Under the pieces are notes generated by a model, which was given only the letters and a program-made list of their open reading frames with translations, did no database searches and was not told the DNA's origin. Of a stretch of 64,000 nt of DNA, positions 11,933 through 25,100 are shown piece after piece. Position numbers and translations under genes: made by a program. Within the stretch, counting starts at the first letter, position 1, and each line of letters opens with the position of its first letter. The DNA is taken from positions 84,777,001 through 84,841,000 of the forward strand of contig CM077599.1 in NCBI GenBank assembly GCA_039654915.1, read 5' to 3'. This DNA comes from Aquilaria yunnanensis. Its lineage: Eukaryota > Streptophyta > Magnoliopsida > Malvales > Thymelaeaceae.

Positions 11933-13449
11933 GACTGGATTTGAATTCCTAGCACCAGAAATGGTATACAGACACAGGAGGATAACCTGAAAAATGACAT
12001 GGGGACATGCCGGAGTTGGACGCTTTCTTTGCAGCCCAATAACTTACTATGCCTTACAAGGTTTTTGTTTGTGGGCATGCTCCCAAATTTGGTAAGGACG
12101 ATGAAAGCATTCTTTATTGGTCCACGTGTTTCTTCCTCTGCAAGTACGCCATTGTTCTTTCTTTGCTTGAAGGCTAAAGTGGCTGGACCTGAACCCATAG
12201 CTAATCCAAAAGAAATACGTCCAACGAATTGAGACAAACAAACCCATTTTCAGGATAAATACCCTAAATAGCCCTCACACTTATGCAAGATGATCATCTA
12301 AGCCATAGACTTTGAATCAGACCCATCAACTCCTCCCAACTTCTTGAAATGGATCGAGGGCCAAATTGAAAAGTTCTTGAGAAGCATCGTTTTAAGCTCC
12401 AAAAGGTGGTTATCCTGAGGGGATGTGGGTAAAAAATCAGTGATGAAATGAAACCCAACTGGCAACTTGTGCCAGTACGACGACGGCTGCATAATTTGTG
12501 CAAATTTATCTAACATTTCACATATTAAAAGTATATTAAATTTTTTTTTATTAATTAAATAAATAATATTTAAGAATATATTTCAAAACTAAAATTTTTA
12601 ATAAATTTATCAAAAAAACCATAGGCATAAACCAGAAAAAAAAAAATAAAACACACATCACAAATATAAAAAAATGCACAATTTAATGTTAAATATACTA
12701 TTAGTTTTTCAAGTTGCCAAAAATTGTTACAAAATAAGTACATAAATTGTACACAGTAACTATTTCATATATGAAAAAAAAAATTGATGATACAAAAGTT
12801 TATTTAATCATGAAAAAATTATAGTCTTATGCTGAGGTAGCGTCTTTCCAACTACCATAAACATTTTTTGTTCAAAATAGAGAAAAAATAAAATACTTTA
12901 ATGGCTTTAGGAGTGAGAGCGAAACATTTTAATAGTATTAGGGATGATAGCAGAACAAAGTTGATGTTAAACGTGAAAGTGGAACATCATCTAAAAGTTA
13001 GAGATCTCGGATGCATTTCACCTGAGATTGTCGCCGGATTCCTTCCACGGGGGTTTCAAATTTCTCGTTTGTTTTCGAAGATCCCTTCTGTGTGGGTTTT
13101 TTACGTGGTTATTCCTGAATTTGCCATCTGGTTTTCTGGATTCAGTGGGTTTTACTTGCTCTTCTTAAGTTCCTTCAGTCATTTTATCTAGTTGTCCCTT
13201 TTATCCGGTGATCGCTAAACAAGAATCGCTGATGTTGGATTTCTTGTCGGTGATTAATTGCCTCAAATTTTTGGTTTGCGATTTCAAAATAACGTTCGAG
13301 GAATTGAATTTTCATGAATTTTCTGATTGGTTCGTTTTGATAATTCTGACTTTGGGAAATAAATTTGTGTTGGTTTTGCAGCGTTTTGCTTCTCTGACCA
13401 TAGATTTGTCTAGTATCTACAAACTGTATGAAAAATACAGGATAAACTG
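11933..13449. other. Upstream region of receptor kinase B and AT-rich spacer
   Basis: The part up to about 12250 is the likely promoter and leader of gene B. From 12530 to 12900 the sequence is very AT-rich with no feature. From 12901 to 13450 two adjacent plus-strand ORFs (96 and 80 codons) have more gene-like composition, but I recognise neither; they may be remnants of a captured or transposon-borne gene. Confidence 0.35.
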
Positions 13450-13454
13450 AGGAA

Positions 13455-13905
13455 AAAAATATCGCTCCATAGGCATTATTGTTCTTTCAGTAAAAAATAT
13501 TATTCCATTTATACAAATATATGGTTCTATAATATATTATTGAAAAGAAAAATTACTCTATAAATAATGTTGTTCCTTTCAATAACATGTATTGTTTCAT
13601 TCATATAATGTGTTAGTTTGTAAAACATTGTTCACTTTTTAAGAAATGATATTCCATAAATAATGTTTTTCATTTCAATAAAAAGTATTATTTCATTCAT
13701 ATAAATGTATTGATATATAAAATGTTGTTTACTTCGTAAGAAATATTGTTCCGTAAATAATATTGTTCATTTCGGTAAAAAGTATTGTTTCATTCATACA
13801 AATTTAATGTTCCGTAAAATGTTATTCATTTAATAAAAAATATTGATTATAAATAATATTGATTGTTTTATTTAGTAAAAAAATATTGTTGTTCCTACAC
13901 TGTAA
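13455..13905. repeat. Degenerate tandem repeat, roughly 90-100 bp units
   Basis: Units built around TGTTCCATAAATAATATTGTTC, then ATTTCAATAAAAAGTATTG, then TTTCATTCATACAAAT recur about every 90-100 bp, with many substitutions. At least four can be followed. A related pattern resumes beyond the Helitron end (28480-28690), suggesting the two sides were once contiguous. Confidence 0.55.
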
Positions 13906-15824
13906 AAATATTAGAAAATTTACAAATAATAAAATATAGAATTTAGATTAAAAAAATTGATCACAATGATAGCATGAAAATTGATGATTTTTTAATATAA
14001 AATTAGTAAATAATAGAGAGTAAAATAGGTAAGGAATGTGAAAAATATCACCTATATATCAAGAATAATTGTGATGAGTCGTAGATCTACCAACTCTCTT
14101 TTAAATGTTTCGTGTCATACTATTGCGACAGTCTCAGTCACGCTCACTCAAAATAAAACAACCCAACCTTCTTATTATAGTTTTATACACACTTACACTA
14201 TAGTAGAACAAAGGTTTACCTATACCTTTTTTTCCAATACTTAAGACAAAATATTTTTCAAAACTTAAAGAAACATAAAAAATATGGAGAGAGTGAGAGA
14301 GGCCCCAACAAATAATCCATGAATAGATATGAAAACAGGATATCTGGCAAAATTGTCTTTTTACATTGTTTTACATTTTTTAAGTTTTTTCGGTGATGCC
14401 ACCTGTTAGTAACAATCATGCATAAAGTGACATCTGGCAAGTTCCAAATTTACCCCCAGCTGATTGCACCTGGCAGAATGTTATTGGTTTAATTTGATAA
14501 AAAAAAACTTTTATTTACACAACTGCCACAGACATTTTAGTTTTCCTGGATTTACAAAAATTTTCATAAATCAACACGTGTTTACAGGGTGACAGTTTTC
14601 AAAGCCTGCCCACATCTACACACCTACCCACTCATAAAAACCACTGCCGGAATTAAAAGTCATGGAGGAAAACAGGCACCGTTTAATTGCAGTTAAACAT
14701 TACTTAACCCACTACTTACCCCATTCACGCATTATAGCATTAGTAATCTCATTTTACAGAGTATAAAAAAAAAAAAAAAAGGTTGTGCAGTAACTGGTTC
14801 CCACAAGGTAACAACTTTCATTCCCAGTTCATTCACCTGCCCCTGACTTGGCTAAGCGCTTGGCTTTTTGTTCGTGCATCATTCTGTGGAGGAAGGCTAC
14901 CAGGAACATCCCTTTTGCGTCAACAGCATTTGGTGGGAGCACAGTCAGAAGGATCTCGGTTCTCCATTAGAAGGCATTAACCTGCATGAGTTGTTGATTT
15001 CATAATATGTTTTTCATATACGCTAAAATGAACAAAATAGCAATATCAACTCACATCTTCTTATTTTTACCAGGGGCAATTCAGAGGCTACTACAGGAGA
15101 AAGGAGCATTTTAATTACTACATGACAAAATAGCACTATCAACTAAGGTTGTCACTCATTATCTTTTTGCAAGACCATTTAAGTTACTGGCGGAAGAGAA
15201 AATAATATTGTGTTTATCTGTTAATGCAGCACATAACTGGAACCATTCATTTGAGGCAGCAAATCAAGCAGGATCTTTCGACTAAGGTACTTATGATTTC
15301 GGCCACAATCAATCCTTTTTACATTGTTTTACACTGACAGTCTTATTTTCTATTTTTCAGAATATCAGTTTAGGTATTCCACTGACCAATTACATCTACA
15401 GGAGGAAGAGGTTTCATTGACTAATCAGGTTCCAACCTAACTAAATACACTATGATGTGTGTTCTGCTGTGTGTTCATGTTCTCTGCCATGTACATTCGA
15501 TGAATGTTTAGAATGGTAAGAGTTAGCACTGGGTAGTATGGGTTATGGCATGATCTTGCTCGTCTGTGAATGTGTAATGTGGTTTCCTTGGGATGCATAT
15601 ATTCAATCATCAACTATTTTTTATCTTAATCAAATCCAACCTTTATTTTCCAGTGACAACCCAGTTCAAAATCTATTTAAAAATTACTCTTTTCTTTCTG
15701 ATGTAAATGTGCCAAACTATCCTGCTTTTGAAAGTAACATATATTTTTTATATCCCAAAACAAAACTGGCCCTTTTCTTAAAATTCATATGTTTTTAACA
15801 ATCACAGTTAATTTTCCAAATATA
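13906..15824. other. Possible Helitron 5' region and leader of the downstream ORF
   Basis: AT-rich sequence without a convincing coding gene. The moiety from 14780 to 14980 is less AT-rich and could be a 5' untranslated exon of the ORF at 15825. A CACAG acceptor-like site lies just upstream of that ORF. I could not identify a Helitron 5' terminus with confidence. Confidence 0.3.
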
Positions 15825-16361
15825 ATGGATGTGGTAGAGATTGTCTCCATCCCTTTTGTGACATCCTTTGACTACATTTGTGAGAAGCTTAGGAAGACTA
15901 AGCCTTCTTACACTTACGTGTGTGAGGGAGGGAAGATAAGGTGCTTTGTCGAAATTGAACTTGACCAGTCAAAGGGAGGTCAGAAAAACTTTCTGAAAGT
16001 CGAAGGGTCATTGGCTAGGAACCTGGAAACTGCAATGGAATCAGCAGCCGAGGCAGGGATTAAAAGGCTCAAGTTATTCAAGAACTTTTACATTAATGAT
16101 GCCAATTTTAAAGATTATATTGATGTGAAGGAAAAGCTGACACAGATAGAGGCAGAGAATGAAGGACTTAAGTATGAGCTAGACTTGGTAAGGTACAATC
16201 AATCTTGCATGAGGAATGTCTACATGGACCAAATTCATGGCCTGGAGGAAAAGGTTGCTGACCTTAAGGGGAGGCTGTCTATTTATAAAGGTTCGAATGA
16301 GACACCCATGGAAAGTGACCCATCCGAACCTTCCTCCCCTTCTACTAGCTTCTTTAACTAG
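15825..16361 (+). CDS. Intact 178-residue protein, dsRNA-binding-like domain plus coiled coil
   Basis: Not recognised by name. Residues about 9-85 have the alternation of a double-stranded-RNA-binding fold: an amphipathic start (SFDYICEKLRKTKP), a SYTYV strand, a CFVEIEL strand, then KVEGSLARNLETAMESAAEA, resembling the GxG...A..AA..A helix of dsRBDs. Residues about 95-155 are heptad-like (VKEKLTQIEAENEGLKYEL and following), suggesting a coiled coil, and the tail is Ser/Pro/acidic. The start chosen is the ATG at 15825 after a likely CACAG acceptor at 15802-15806; an in-frame ATG at 15789 adds 12 residues. It sits in transposon-rich DNA upstream of a Helitron, so it may be Helitron cargo or a small host gene. 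The frame is undamaged while the neighbouring Helitron genes are broken. The fold call is inference from pattern. Confidence 0.5.
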   Translation: MDVVEIVSIPFVTSFDYICEKLRKTKPSYTYVCEGGKIRCFVEIELDQSKGGQKNFLKVEGSLARNLETAMESAAEAGIKRLKLFKNFYINDANFKDYIDVKEKLTQIEAENEGLKYELDLVRYNQSCMRNVYMDQIHGLEEKVADLKGRLSIYKGSNETPMESDPSEPSSPSTSFFN

Positions 16362-16364
16362 CTT

Positions 16365-18688
16365 CAGTAATTACTTTTGCTTTGCTAAAAAGACTTTGTT
16401 GCCTTATTTTACCTATCACCATGTTTAGGCTTCTCAGACAATGTTTTATTGGTTTTTTAGGTCTTTTTTTAATGGCTGAATACTTTCTCCCTTACGTTAT
16501 TTCCCTGTCTGGGTTTCCCACTTAAGTACTTCCCCTCTACCCTAGAAAACCAAATTACATGTTTGCTTGACCTTTACATTTTCATTAACATTTTAGGATT
16601 CACACTTTCTGGGTACTGTAGGAGTGTAGGTTTCGGTGACACTTACCTACAAACACAGTCATTCACACAGGCAAATTAATCATCCAACAGACACGCACAC
16701 TTAATCGATATCTATCTATCTGAGTTTAGGTTTACCTTTCTACATCTGCTCTTCACTGCTTTCCACCTTTGCTCCACAATCCTCCATCCTTCGTGAATAA
16801 CATTCTCATCTCGCAAAATACAAGTCACATAAAAAATTAAGGGTTAGGGTTTTAAAATTGAAGATAACGAAAAACGGTAATTCAATAATGTTTAACAACA
16901 TAGAATCAGCTCGCAAACACAGAATCGTTACCTCACTGCAAGTAAAGGAGTCGCGTGACATACACGCACCGTCGTGGTAGGTGGCACCAGGGTGCGTTAG
17001 ATAGATCCAGGAAAACCATAAGTTTTTTTAGTGAAAGCTTTGGGTAGAAAAACTTATAGAGAACACGAAAGCAAAGGATTCAGAAAGAACGGGCGGAAAA
17101 AAATATCTGGACACTTAAACTCAAATATACAAAAAATGGTTCGGATGAACGTTCCATCTATAATTAGACTTTTCGTTTACTATATCGCCAGATCTGTATT
17201 AATCGCCTTCATTTTAGGGTGAGGAAAATGTACATCGCCAGAAAATTGAGATTTTCTATAGGGAAAAAAATGTTAGGGAAAAGCAAAGTGAAACGGCAGC
17301 ACAGGAACAATGGAGGAAACCGAAGGTTTAGACATAGATCTAAAAAACTATTTTAGTTCTTGACCCACACAGTTATAGCAAAAAATTGTTAGCTTTAAGA
17401 AAATTTGTAAAAAACAGGTAGAAAAACTTTTGAATCATGTATTTAAAAAAAAAAAAGTGGAAAAAAAATCACCGGGTACGAGGCACCGCCGTCGGAAAGT
17501 GCATAACGGCCGTAAAATTAGAGCTCATAGTAGAGGACGTCCGGTTAGCACATAAACAGGCATTGCCGTCGCTGGAAGGTGGTGTAGAGGTCCAACTTCA
17601 ACAGAATCAGAGAATCGGAAGACGGCGGTGTTTTTTTGGAAATAAGGGAGAGATTAACCGAGTGGAGGCCGAGACAAAGAAGGCCGCTAAAATGAGTAGG
17701 AAACCGGACGCCGGAGTGGAGATCTAACCTAGCCAAAAGCAGAGGACGGCGAACCGTTTTTCAGACAGTAGGGAGAGAGACTAGAGCGAGAGAGACGGTA
17801 GCGGGCAGAAGAAACCCTAACCCTTTTCTATCCATTAAATTACACAAAAGCCCCTTATCTTTGTTCCGTGTTGCACTTATGACCCACATCTCCTTAGCTC
17901 CTACCATATAGTCCCTAATATTAACGGGGTTTACATTTAGGCCCTCCTCCTAATTTTTAAATTTTTTCAATTAATTCTCAACATTGAGTGTGTTATTAAA
18001 TATTAGGTTAACTAATTTTAACTATTTAGTAAGGTTTAAAAATTAATTAAAAATATTAACGGTATAAAATTCAAACATTAAATAACTAATTTGTTAAATT
18101 AATTAGTTTACAATCATTTCTTTTCCGATATTATTACTATTTCATTTATACTTATCTTATTTTCATAATCATTTATTTTATGCTATTATTACTTCATTAA
18201 TACATATGTTATTTTTACCGTCATTTATTTTCTGATATTATTATTTCATTGATAAATATATTAACAACTAAAATTAAATAAAAATACTTTTACAAATATT
18301 TCTCATAACTATTTATTAACTTTTTGTACCTTTACAACTTTTTTATCCTTAATACTTTTCTCCCATTTGCCCTACCTTTCTTCTTAGTAACACTTAAAAA
18401 AATCAAATATATCTACATTCAATTGGGATAACATTTTCAACAATATTTTTCATACATTTAAAAAAATTACTTATACTTCTCTTAATCCTGTTAATTTCAC
18501 TGGCATCGAACTTCTTGAAGAAGGTGATGTTGTTACTAAATTTCTGAAAATAGTTCATCACCATATATGAGTTCCCTGCTTTTTTACACAGTTTGTCATA
18601 AACATATTGCATTTTCCTATTAAAATTAAATATCTACTTTTTTACCACACATAAAGAAAAATACATGTGTTAATGTGAAATAATATCT
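16365..18688. other. Non-coding spacer with a GC-rich leader-like block
   Basis: Most is AT-rich with no gene. The block 17450-17830 is GC-rich and, on the minus strand, begins with AAAAGGGTTAGGGTTTCTTC followed by CT-rich sequence, which resembles a plant 5' untranslated leader. No coding exon follows that I can recognise. The AAACCCTAACCC at 17812 is a single motif, not a telomeric array. Confidence 0.35.
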
Positions 18689-18711
18689 TATTCGTTAGAT
18701 GGGTTATTTAG
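18689..18711 (+). other. Possible decayed Helitron 3' terminus
   Basis: The sequence TTCGTTAGATGGGTTAT followed by TTAGT closely resembles the terminus at 28454-28479 (TCCGTTAGACGGGTTAT, then GAAACTAGT): 15 of 17 bases match over the hairpin loop and right arm. The left hairpin arm is degraded. It could be the end of a separate Helitron upstream. Confidence 0.35.
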
Positions 18712-19108
18712 TGCCAGCAACAGGCAGGGGAAAGAGAGAATAATGTAAGAATGGAACTCTTGTCCTAATTTTTGTTTTAATACTACCGTTTCTTAGTTGC
18801 GATTGTCATTTGGTTTGAATAGCTGTTGACATTTAGTTAGATGACTTACCACCTCATGCACTACTATTAGCTTCTCTAGACTTATGATTATGTGATCTAT
18901 ACTGCCCAGTCCTTTTACATTATCTTTAATTTGGTATTTTCTTTTCACATTACTGTTGTTTATTACATTTACTGTTACTTTCCCTTCAATGCTTCATATT
19001 TCCTGTTTAATGCTTACCTATTGCCTTTCCTTTAATTGCCTTTTATTGATTGTACTTTTTGCCAATTAACCAAATTAGCAAATTGCATACCCTTACACTT
19101 GTAAGGAT

Positions 19109-22100
19109 ATGGATAGTCGTGTGCGCAGAGCTCAACGCATTTAATTGCGGCGTGCTCATCGAGACTCTCGCTGTTCAAATGGACCTGCCATAAACAGTAA
19201 TTCTAATTCTTCTGTTACGGGAAATAGGCCTTCCCGTTCCTTAATTCCCAGTATCATCCCTCCGGTATCTCTTGAAGAACAGAGAATTCCACTTGCCGAT
19301 ATATCTAATACAGTTCATTCTGTTCGTGGCCATGTTCATCCTGTTAGTGTTGTGCCCAAAAAGCCAATCATGAGATGATTGTATTTTTGCACATTTAGTC
19401 ATGATATTTTATTGAGGCATTAATCTAGCAATTTTGTTTTTTGTTTTGTTTCTGCGTAACGTAATAAACATAATTGTAACCCTAGAATAATGATATTCTT
19501 AAACGTCCCTAATCTAGTATTATTGTGGAGCGGGTTGCAATAATACATAATGACTAGCTTATGTGGAGACTAATATGAAATATGTAGTCTACATATGGGT
19601 ACAAGTTGGAGAACTTGTGTACTGGACCGACCCACCATGAGAACACTTCATGGATCGTTATATAAGTGTCATAAGTGGTTCTCATAGTGATCATGGTATA
19701 TGTAGTCCTTCGACCTAAGATCATCAAGGTTCCCTACATGTGAGTCACATACTTTGATACTTTCCTTTGTTGCTCGTAACTGAGTGAACTTGAAGGAGGT
19801 CATTGGGTATGTCACATATCATGTGGAGGGATTTGTATGATCAATATGGGATTTGTCCCTCCTATGTAACGGGAGTGATATCTTTGGGCCCCTTGATAGA
19901 GTGAGACTTAGAAAATGCATGGCCATGCTCCGATGAGTTGATATATGATATCAATGTCGTCAGTTTAATTTGGTCTACTCGGTAATCAAGAAACCAAAGA
20001 TTGGGCTATACGAGAGTGACACATTCCATGTCTCGTGCTTAGTCTTGATATCTTGGACAAAGGGACAATGGCATATATCGATGATGATCATAAAGGTTTA
20101 GTCGATTCACCGACAATATTGTCACTTGGGTAGCAATAATGTGTTGTTAGACACCACTCATTGCTTATGATCATAAATGTGATTTATGATCATTGCCAAC
20201 ATGGCAAGAGCCTATTGGGTCACACACATAGAGCTATTTGGATCATTAGAGTGCATTGGCTAATTATTTGGGTTATGGTTTCACTTTAATTTCGTATTAA
20301 TAATGGGCCAAGGAGTTGAACCATTATTAAGCCCGAAATTAAATCCTAATTGGATTAGGGCTTTGAAACCCATTAGGCCTGGAAGTTGAGTCTCACTATA
20401 AATACAACTTTTAAGTGAGAAATTCGCAGATCTCCTTGCCCTAGCCTCCCAAAAGGACAGCCGCACTCTTCTCTTACAGTTCCTTGGAGGACGCAAGCTA
20501 GCACTGCGAGAGCAAGAGAAACGCAACTGCCGGGACGTGGTGGAAGCGTGGTCATCCCGAGAGGCTTGTGTGGATACCATAGAGAGCCTGAACGTGTCAA
20601 CTGTTCAGGTTTTTGTGATTCGACTCTACAGTTGAGTGAGAGATCTCAACCGAAAATTAGGTATGAAATTTTCGAACACCCGGTTTATCCCGTTTCACTT
20701 GGATCCTGGAGGGTTTCGGTTAAATTCCGCTGCGCTGTTTGGCTCCCGAAACCCAACACATCCCACTATTCATTCTACCCAACCGTACTCTTCTTGTGTC
20801 ATTCCTGTACTACCTCAGACGTTACATCTCCTACCACCTCGTAGATCATGTGAAGTGGGTGAATGCTCTAATGCTGCGGCAAAACGATCTAAAACACGCA
20901 CGAGCTTCCCTTCCCATAATGAAGAAATCCCAACCACGTCATTCAATGACGTTGCCTTTGATCTTCAAGGTATAAGAACATGTATCAAACTTCCCATCCT
21001 CCACCCCATCCTTTACATACCAATAAAATATGTCCTAAACTATTATGATGTTTTTCTATAGTTTCTCTTGATGACACCAACCAGCTTCGACATGAAAATG
21101 ATGAATTACAATCAGACGGCCATCAGTGTATGCTTCTTGACTTCTTTTCCACACCTCATCCTTTATCCTCTATATTCTTTCTTTGATGTTGTGTGACAAT
21201 GTAGAGTCATGTTCTGAATATGAAGATTTAGGGCCCCCCACTTGTGTCTGTCCCCATTGTGGCGCTATTATGTGGTACCAAGAGAGAAGTAACAAGGGAC
21301 AACGCACTTCCAACCCTGAATTCTCCCTTTGCTGTCGTAAAGGCAAAGTTTCAATTCCTCTATCTATGTCTCCACCAAAATTTATACGTCAACTATTTGA
21401 CTATAATGGAGACCAGTTATTGTGGTACTTTCGGAGGCATATACGAGAAATTAATTCTAGATTCTCTTTCACTTCTACTGGGGCATATGTTGATTCCAGT
21501 ACGCATGATGGACAGGGTCCACTAGTGTTCAGATCTTGTGGGATGAATTACCATCGAATTGGATCATTATATCCAGACACTGGAGATCGTCCTCGGTTTG
21601 CTCAGTTGTACATGTATGACACTAAGCATAAGACTTACAATCGAATTATGAGTTTTGGAGATGGAAGATATACAGAGTATGATCGACAGATCATAGATGG
21701 CTTAATACACGTGTTTAATGAGCATAATCAACTGGTTAGATTCTTTCGGATGGCTCGAGATCGGTTAAATAACACCACACTACCCCCTGTGCGCATCAGA
21801 CTTCTTAGTTCCAAGGGAAGGGATAGACAGCATAATCTCCCAACTTCGAATGAGGTTGCTGGTCTCTTTGATGGCATTGATGAGGAGAATAGCAATTATT
21901 GTGACATATTGGTTTACCCGTGGAATTCAGAACCTCGTACTGTAGATTTTTTTCACCCAAAACGGTGTGCGTTACATTTCCTCCTATTTATGGTGTATGG
22001 AGAGGACCATTACCATTTGGATATAAGCTATGTTGCAGAGGATGGCCAGCTTCGCTCTATTGGGACCATAACTCCCAGGGAGTTCTACGCATATCAGCTC

Positions 22101-25100
22101 TAACAACGCCATAATGTTTACTCACTAATCCTTTTAGGTGGTCGTTTGTTTCATGAATATGTTGTGGATGCTTATTGTGTGACTCTTGAATCTCAATTTC
22201 GTTGGCTTTGAAGAAATAGAGATAGATTTCGTGCTGAAATATTATGCGGGTTACAAGATGCGGTTAATCGTGGTGACACTGATGCTTCTTTATATGGCAA
22301 GAGGACTATTCTACCATCTTCCTTCGTTGGGGGTCCCCGATATATGATGCAAATATATCAGGATTCAATGGCCATATGTAGAGTTATGGGGTACCCTGAC
22401 CTATTCATTACTTTCACATGTAATCCAAAATGGCCAGAAATACTGCATTTTCTTGAACTCATCCCTGGCCAGCATCCTGAGGACAGACCTGATATTGTTG
22501 ATCGTGTCTTCATGATGAAACTTCAGAACTTCAGAGATGATTTAACAAAACGTAAACACTTCGGCCGTGTTGTCGCAGGTACTATATATCCTCCACGTTA
22601 AGGGGAATATTTAAACTTTGAGAGAAGACATTTATTCCTCCCCTTTACTAATCATATTCTTAAACTGTTATAATTTGACAGATCTTTGTACTGTTGAGTT
22701 CCAGAAGCGAGGTCTTCCTCATGCCCATATTGCCCTATTTTTACATCCTGAAGATAAGATCAACACTCCTAAAAAAATAAATCGCTTCATCTCTGCAGAA
22801 CTTCCAGATAAAGATAAGGACACTATTGGATACAAGGCCGTTGTCACACATATGCTCCATGGACCATGTGGGGTAGCAAACCCACGCTGCCCTTGCATGG
22901 CCAATAATTCATGTTCCAAACATTACCCACGCTCCTTCCAGAATGAAACAACAATCAATGAGGACGGATTCCCTCTTTACCGTAGGCGGTGTGATGAACG
23001 TTTCGCTGTAGTCCATGGTATTCCGTTAGATAATCGTTGGGTTGTACCTCATAATCGTGACCTCTGTGTTAAGCACGATTGTCATGTCAATGTTGAGCTT
23101 ACAAATCTTGACATGTGTGTTAAGTACCTCTGCAAATATGTTACCAAAGGCCCCGACATGTCGACAGTTGTTATGGAACATGGTTAGTCAGCTGATAATG
23201 CCCCTAATCGATCTGATAGTAACCAGTATAATGAGATCAAACAATATATGAATTGTCGCTTTGTTTCAGCCTCAGAAGCGATTTGGCGTATCTTTGGTTT
23301 CTTCATTCATAAGCATCATCCATCAGTTGAGCGACTGTCTTTTCATTTGCCTGGCCAGCAAAATGTTGTGTATGAGGATGATGATGATTTACGTGATGTC
23401 ATTCATGCACAGGAGGAAAGCATGACAAAATTTGAGCTTGGATGCATTGTAACTCTCATGATGCTTTCGCTTGCACATTGACATATGTACAATTCCCAGA
23501 ACATTTTGTTTGGAATAGGCAAATCAAAATGTGGACGCGCTGACGCAAGGGCTGCAGTGTCGGGGGGATTTACTTTGTCCACCCAACTGCGGGTGAAAAA
23601 TTTTACCTCCGCATGTTACTAAACGTTGTTAAGGGACCCACAACGTATGAGGATATTCGAACTGTACATGGAGTTATATATGGAACATATAGGGAAGCGT
23701 GTTCTGCACTCGGTCTTCTAGATGGTGATGGTGAATGGCATCAGTGCTTGCGTGAGGCAGCTGTGTGGGCATCAAGTAACCAATTGAGGCATTTGTTTGT
23801 CACTTTCTTACTTTTCTACAAGGTTGATGATCCTCTTGCTCTTTGGACGCGTAATGTTGCTTTATTGTCTGAAGACATATTACACCACCAACGTAGAATC
23901 TTAAACAACTCGCAGTTGAATATGACTGAAGATGAACACCAAAATCAGGCCTTATGTGAGATTGAACATATGCTTAATAGACTTGGGAGAAGTTTGAGAG
24001 AATTCCCAACTCTTCTATTCCCTCGAGCTGACCATAGGCTGATGTCCCGTAACTTTTTACTTATAGAGGAGTTAAAATATAATCGGGCTGCTCTAGAATT
24101 GGAGCATGCTAACTTGGTTCGTCAGTTGAATGATGAACAACGTCATATTTACGACTCATTGCTTCGTTCCGTTGAATCTTGTGATGGTCGTCTTCTTTTT
24201 GTCCATGGAAGTGGCGGTACTGGTAAGACATTTCTTTGGCGAACAATAATTTCAAAGCTGTGTGCTGCAGGCCGAATCGTACTTCCAGTAACATCCTCTG
24301 GTATTGCGGCACTTTTATTGCCTGGAGGGACAACTGCTCATTCTCTGTTTAAGATCCCAATCCCCGTGGAAAATATATCTGTTTGCAATATTAAAAGATC
24401 CACTCCTATGGCAGAACTCCTTTGTAGTACAAGCTTAGTCATATGGGATGAAGCTCCTATGGCACATCATTATACTTTCGAGGCTGTTGATCGAACTTTT
24501 CGTGATATATTATCTGTTGTTGACTCTACTGCTAGCTCTAAGTTGTTTGGGGGTATCACAGTTGCTCTTGGTGGTGATTTTAGACAGATCTTACTAGTTA
24601 TTCCTCGCGGTTGTCGAGCAGATGTTGTTGGAGCATCTTTATTATCATCCTCTCTTTGGCAACACTGTACAATGTATTCCCTTACACGGAACATGAGGTT
24701 GCTTGATTCTACAACATCTTATGCCACTACCTTTATAAATTGGATCATGAAATTAGGGGAAGGCACACTAGATGCACATCGGTTATCAAATGATGAGGAT
24801 GAACCATCCTGGATTAATATCCCTCCTAAATTCTTAATCCCCTTATCTGCTGATCCAATTGCTGATATTATAGCCTCGACTTACCCAGATTTGATTACCA
24901 AGTTTCAGGATGTTAGCTACTTAAAGCAACGGGCCATTCTTTCATCAACTAATGAAATTGTTGATGCAATTAATGAACGAATAATTAGTATGCTCCCTGG
25001 GGATACGCAGACTTTTCTCAGTGCTGATAAGGTTTCTCCCGCTTCGGATAATTTTGAAGCTCATTCATTATTGTACCCACCTGAATACCTTCACACGTTC

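Noticed and set aside
17810..17825. Telomere-like AAACCCTAACCC
   Set aside because: Single occurrence, common in plant leaders; no array.
20281..20600. Arg/Ser-rich minus-strand ORFs
   Set aside because: Lie wholly inside the solo LTR.
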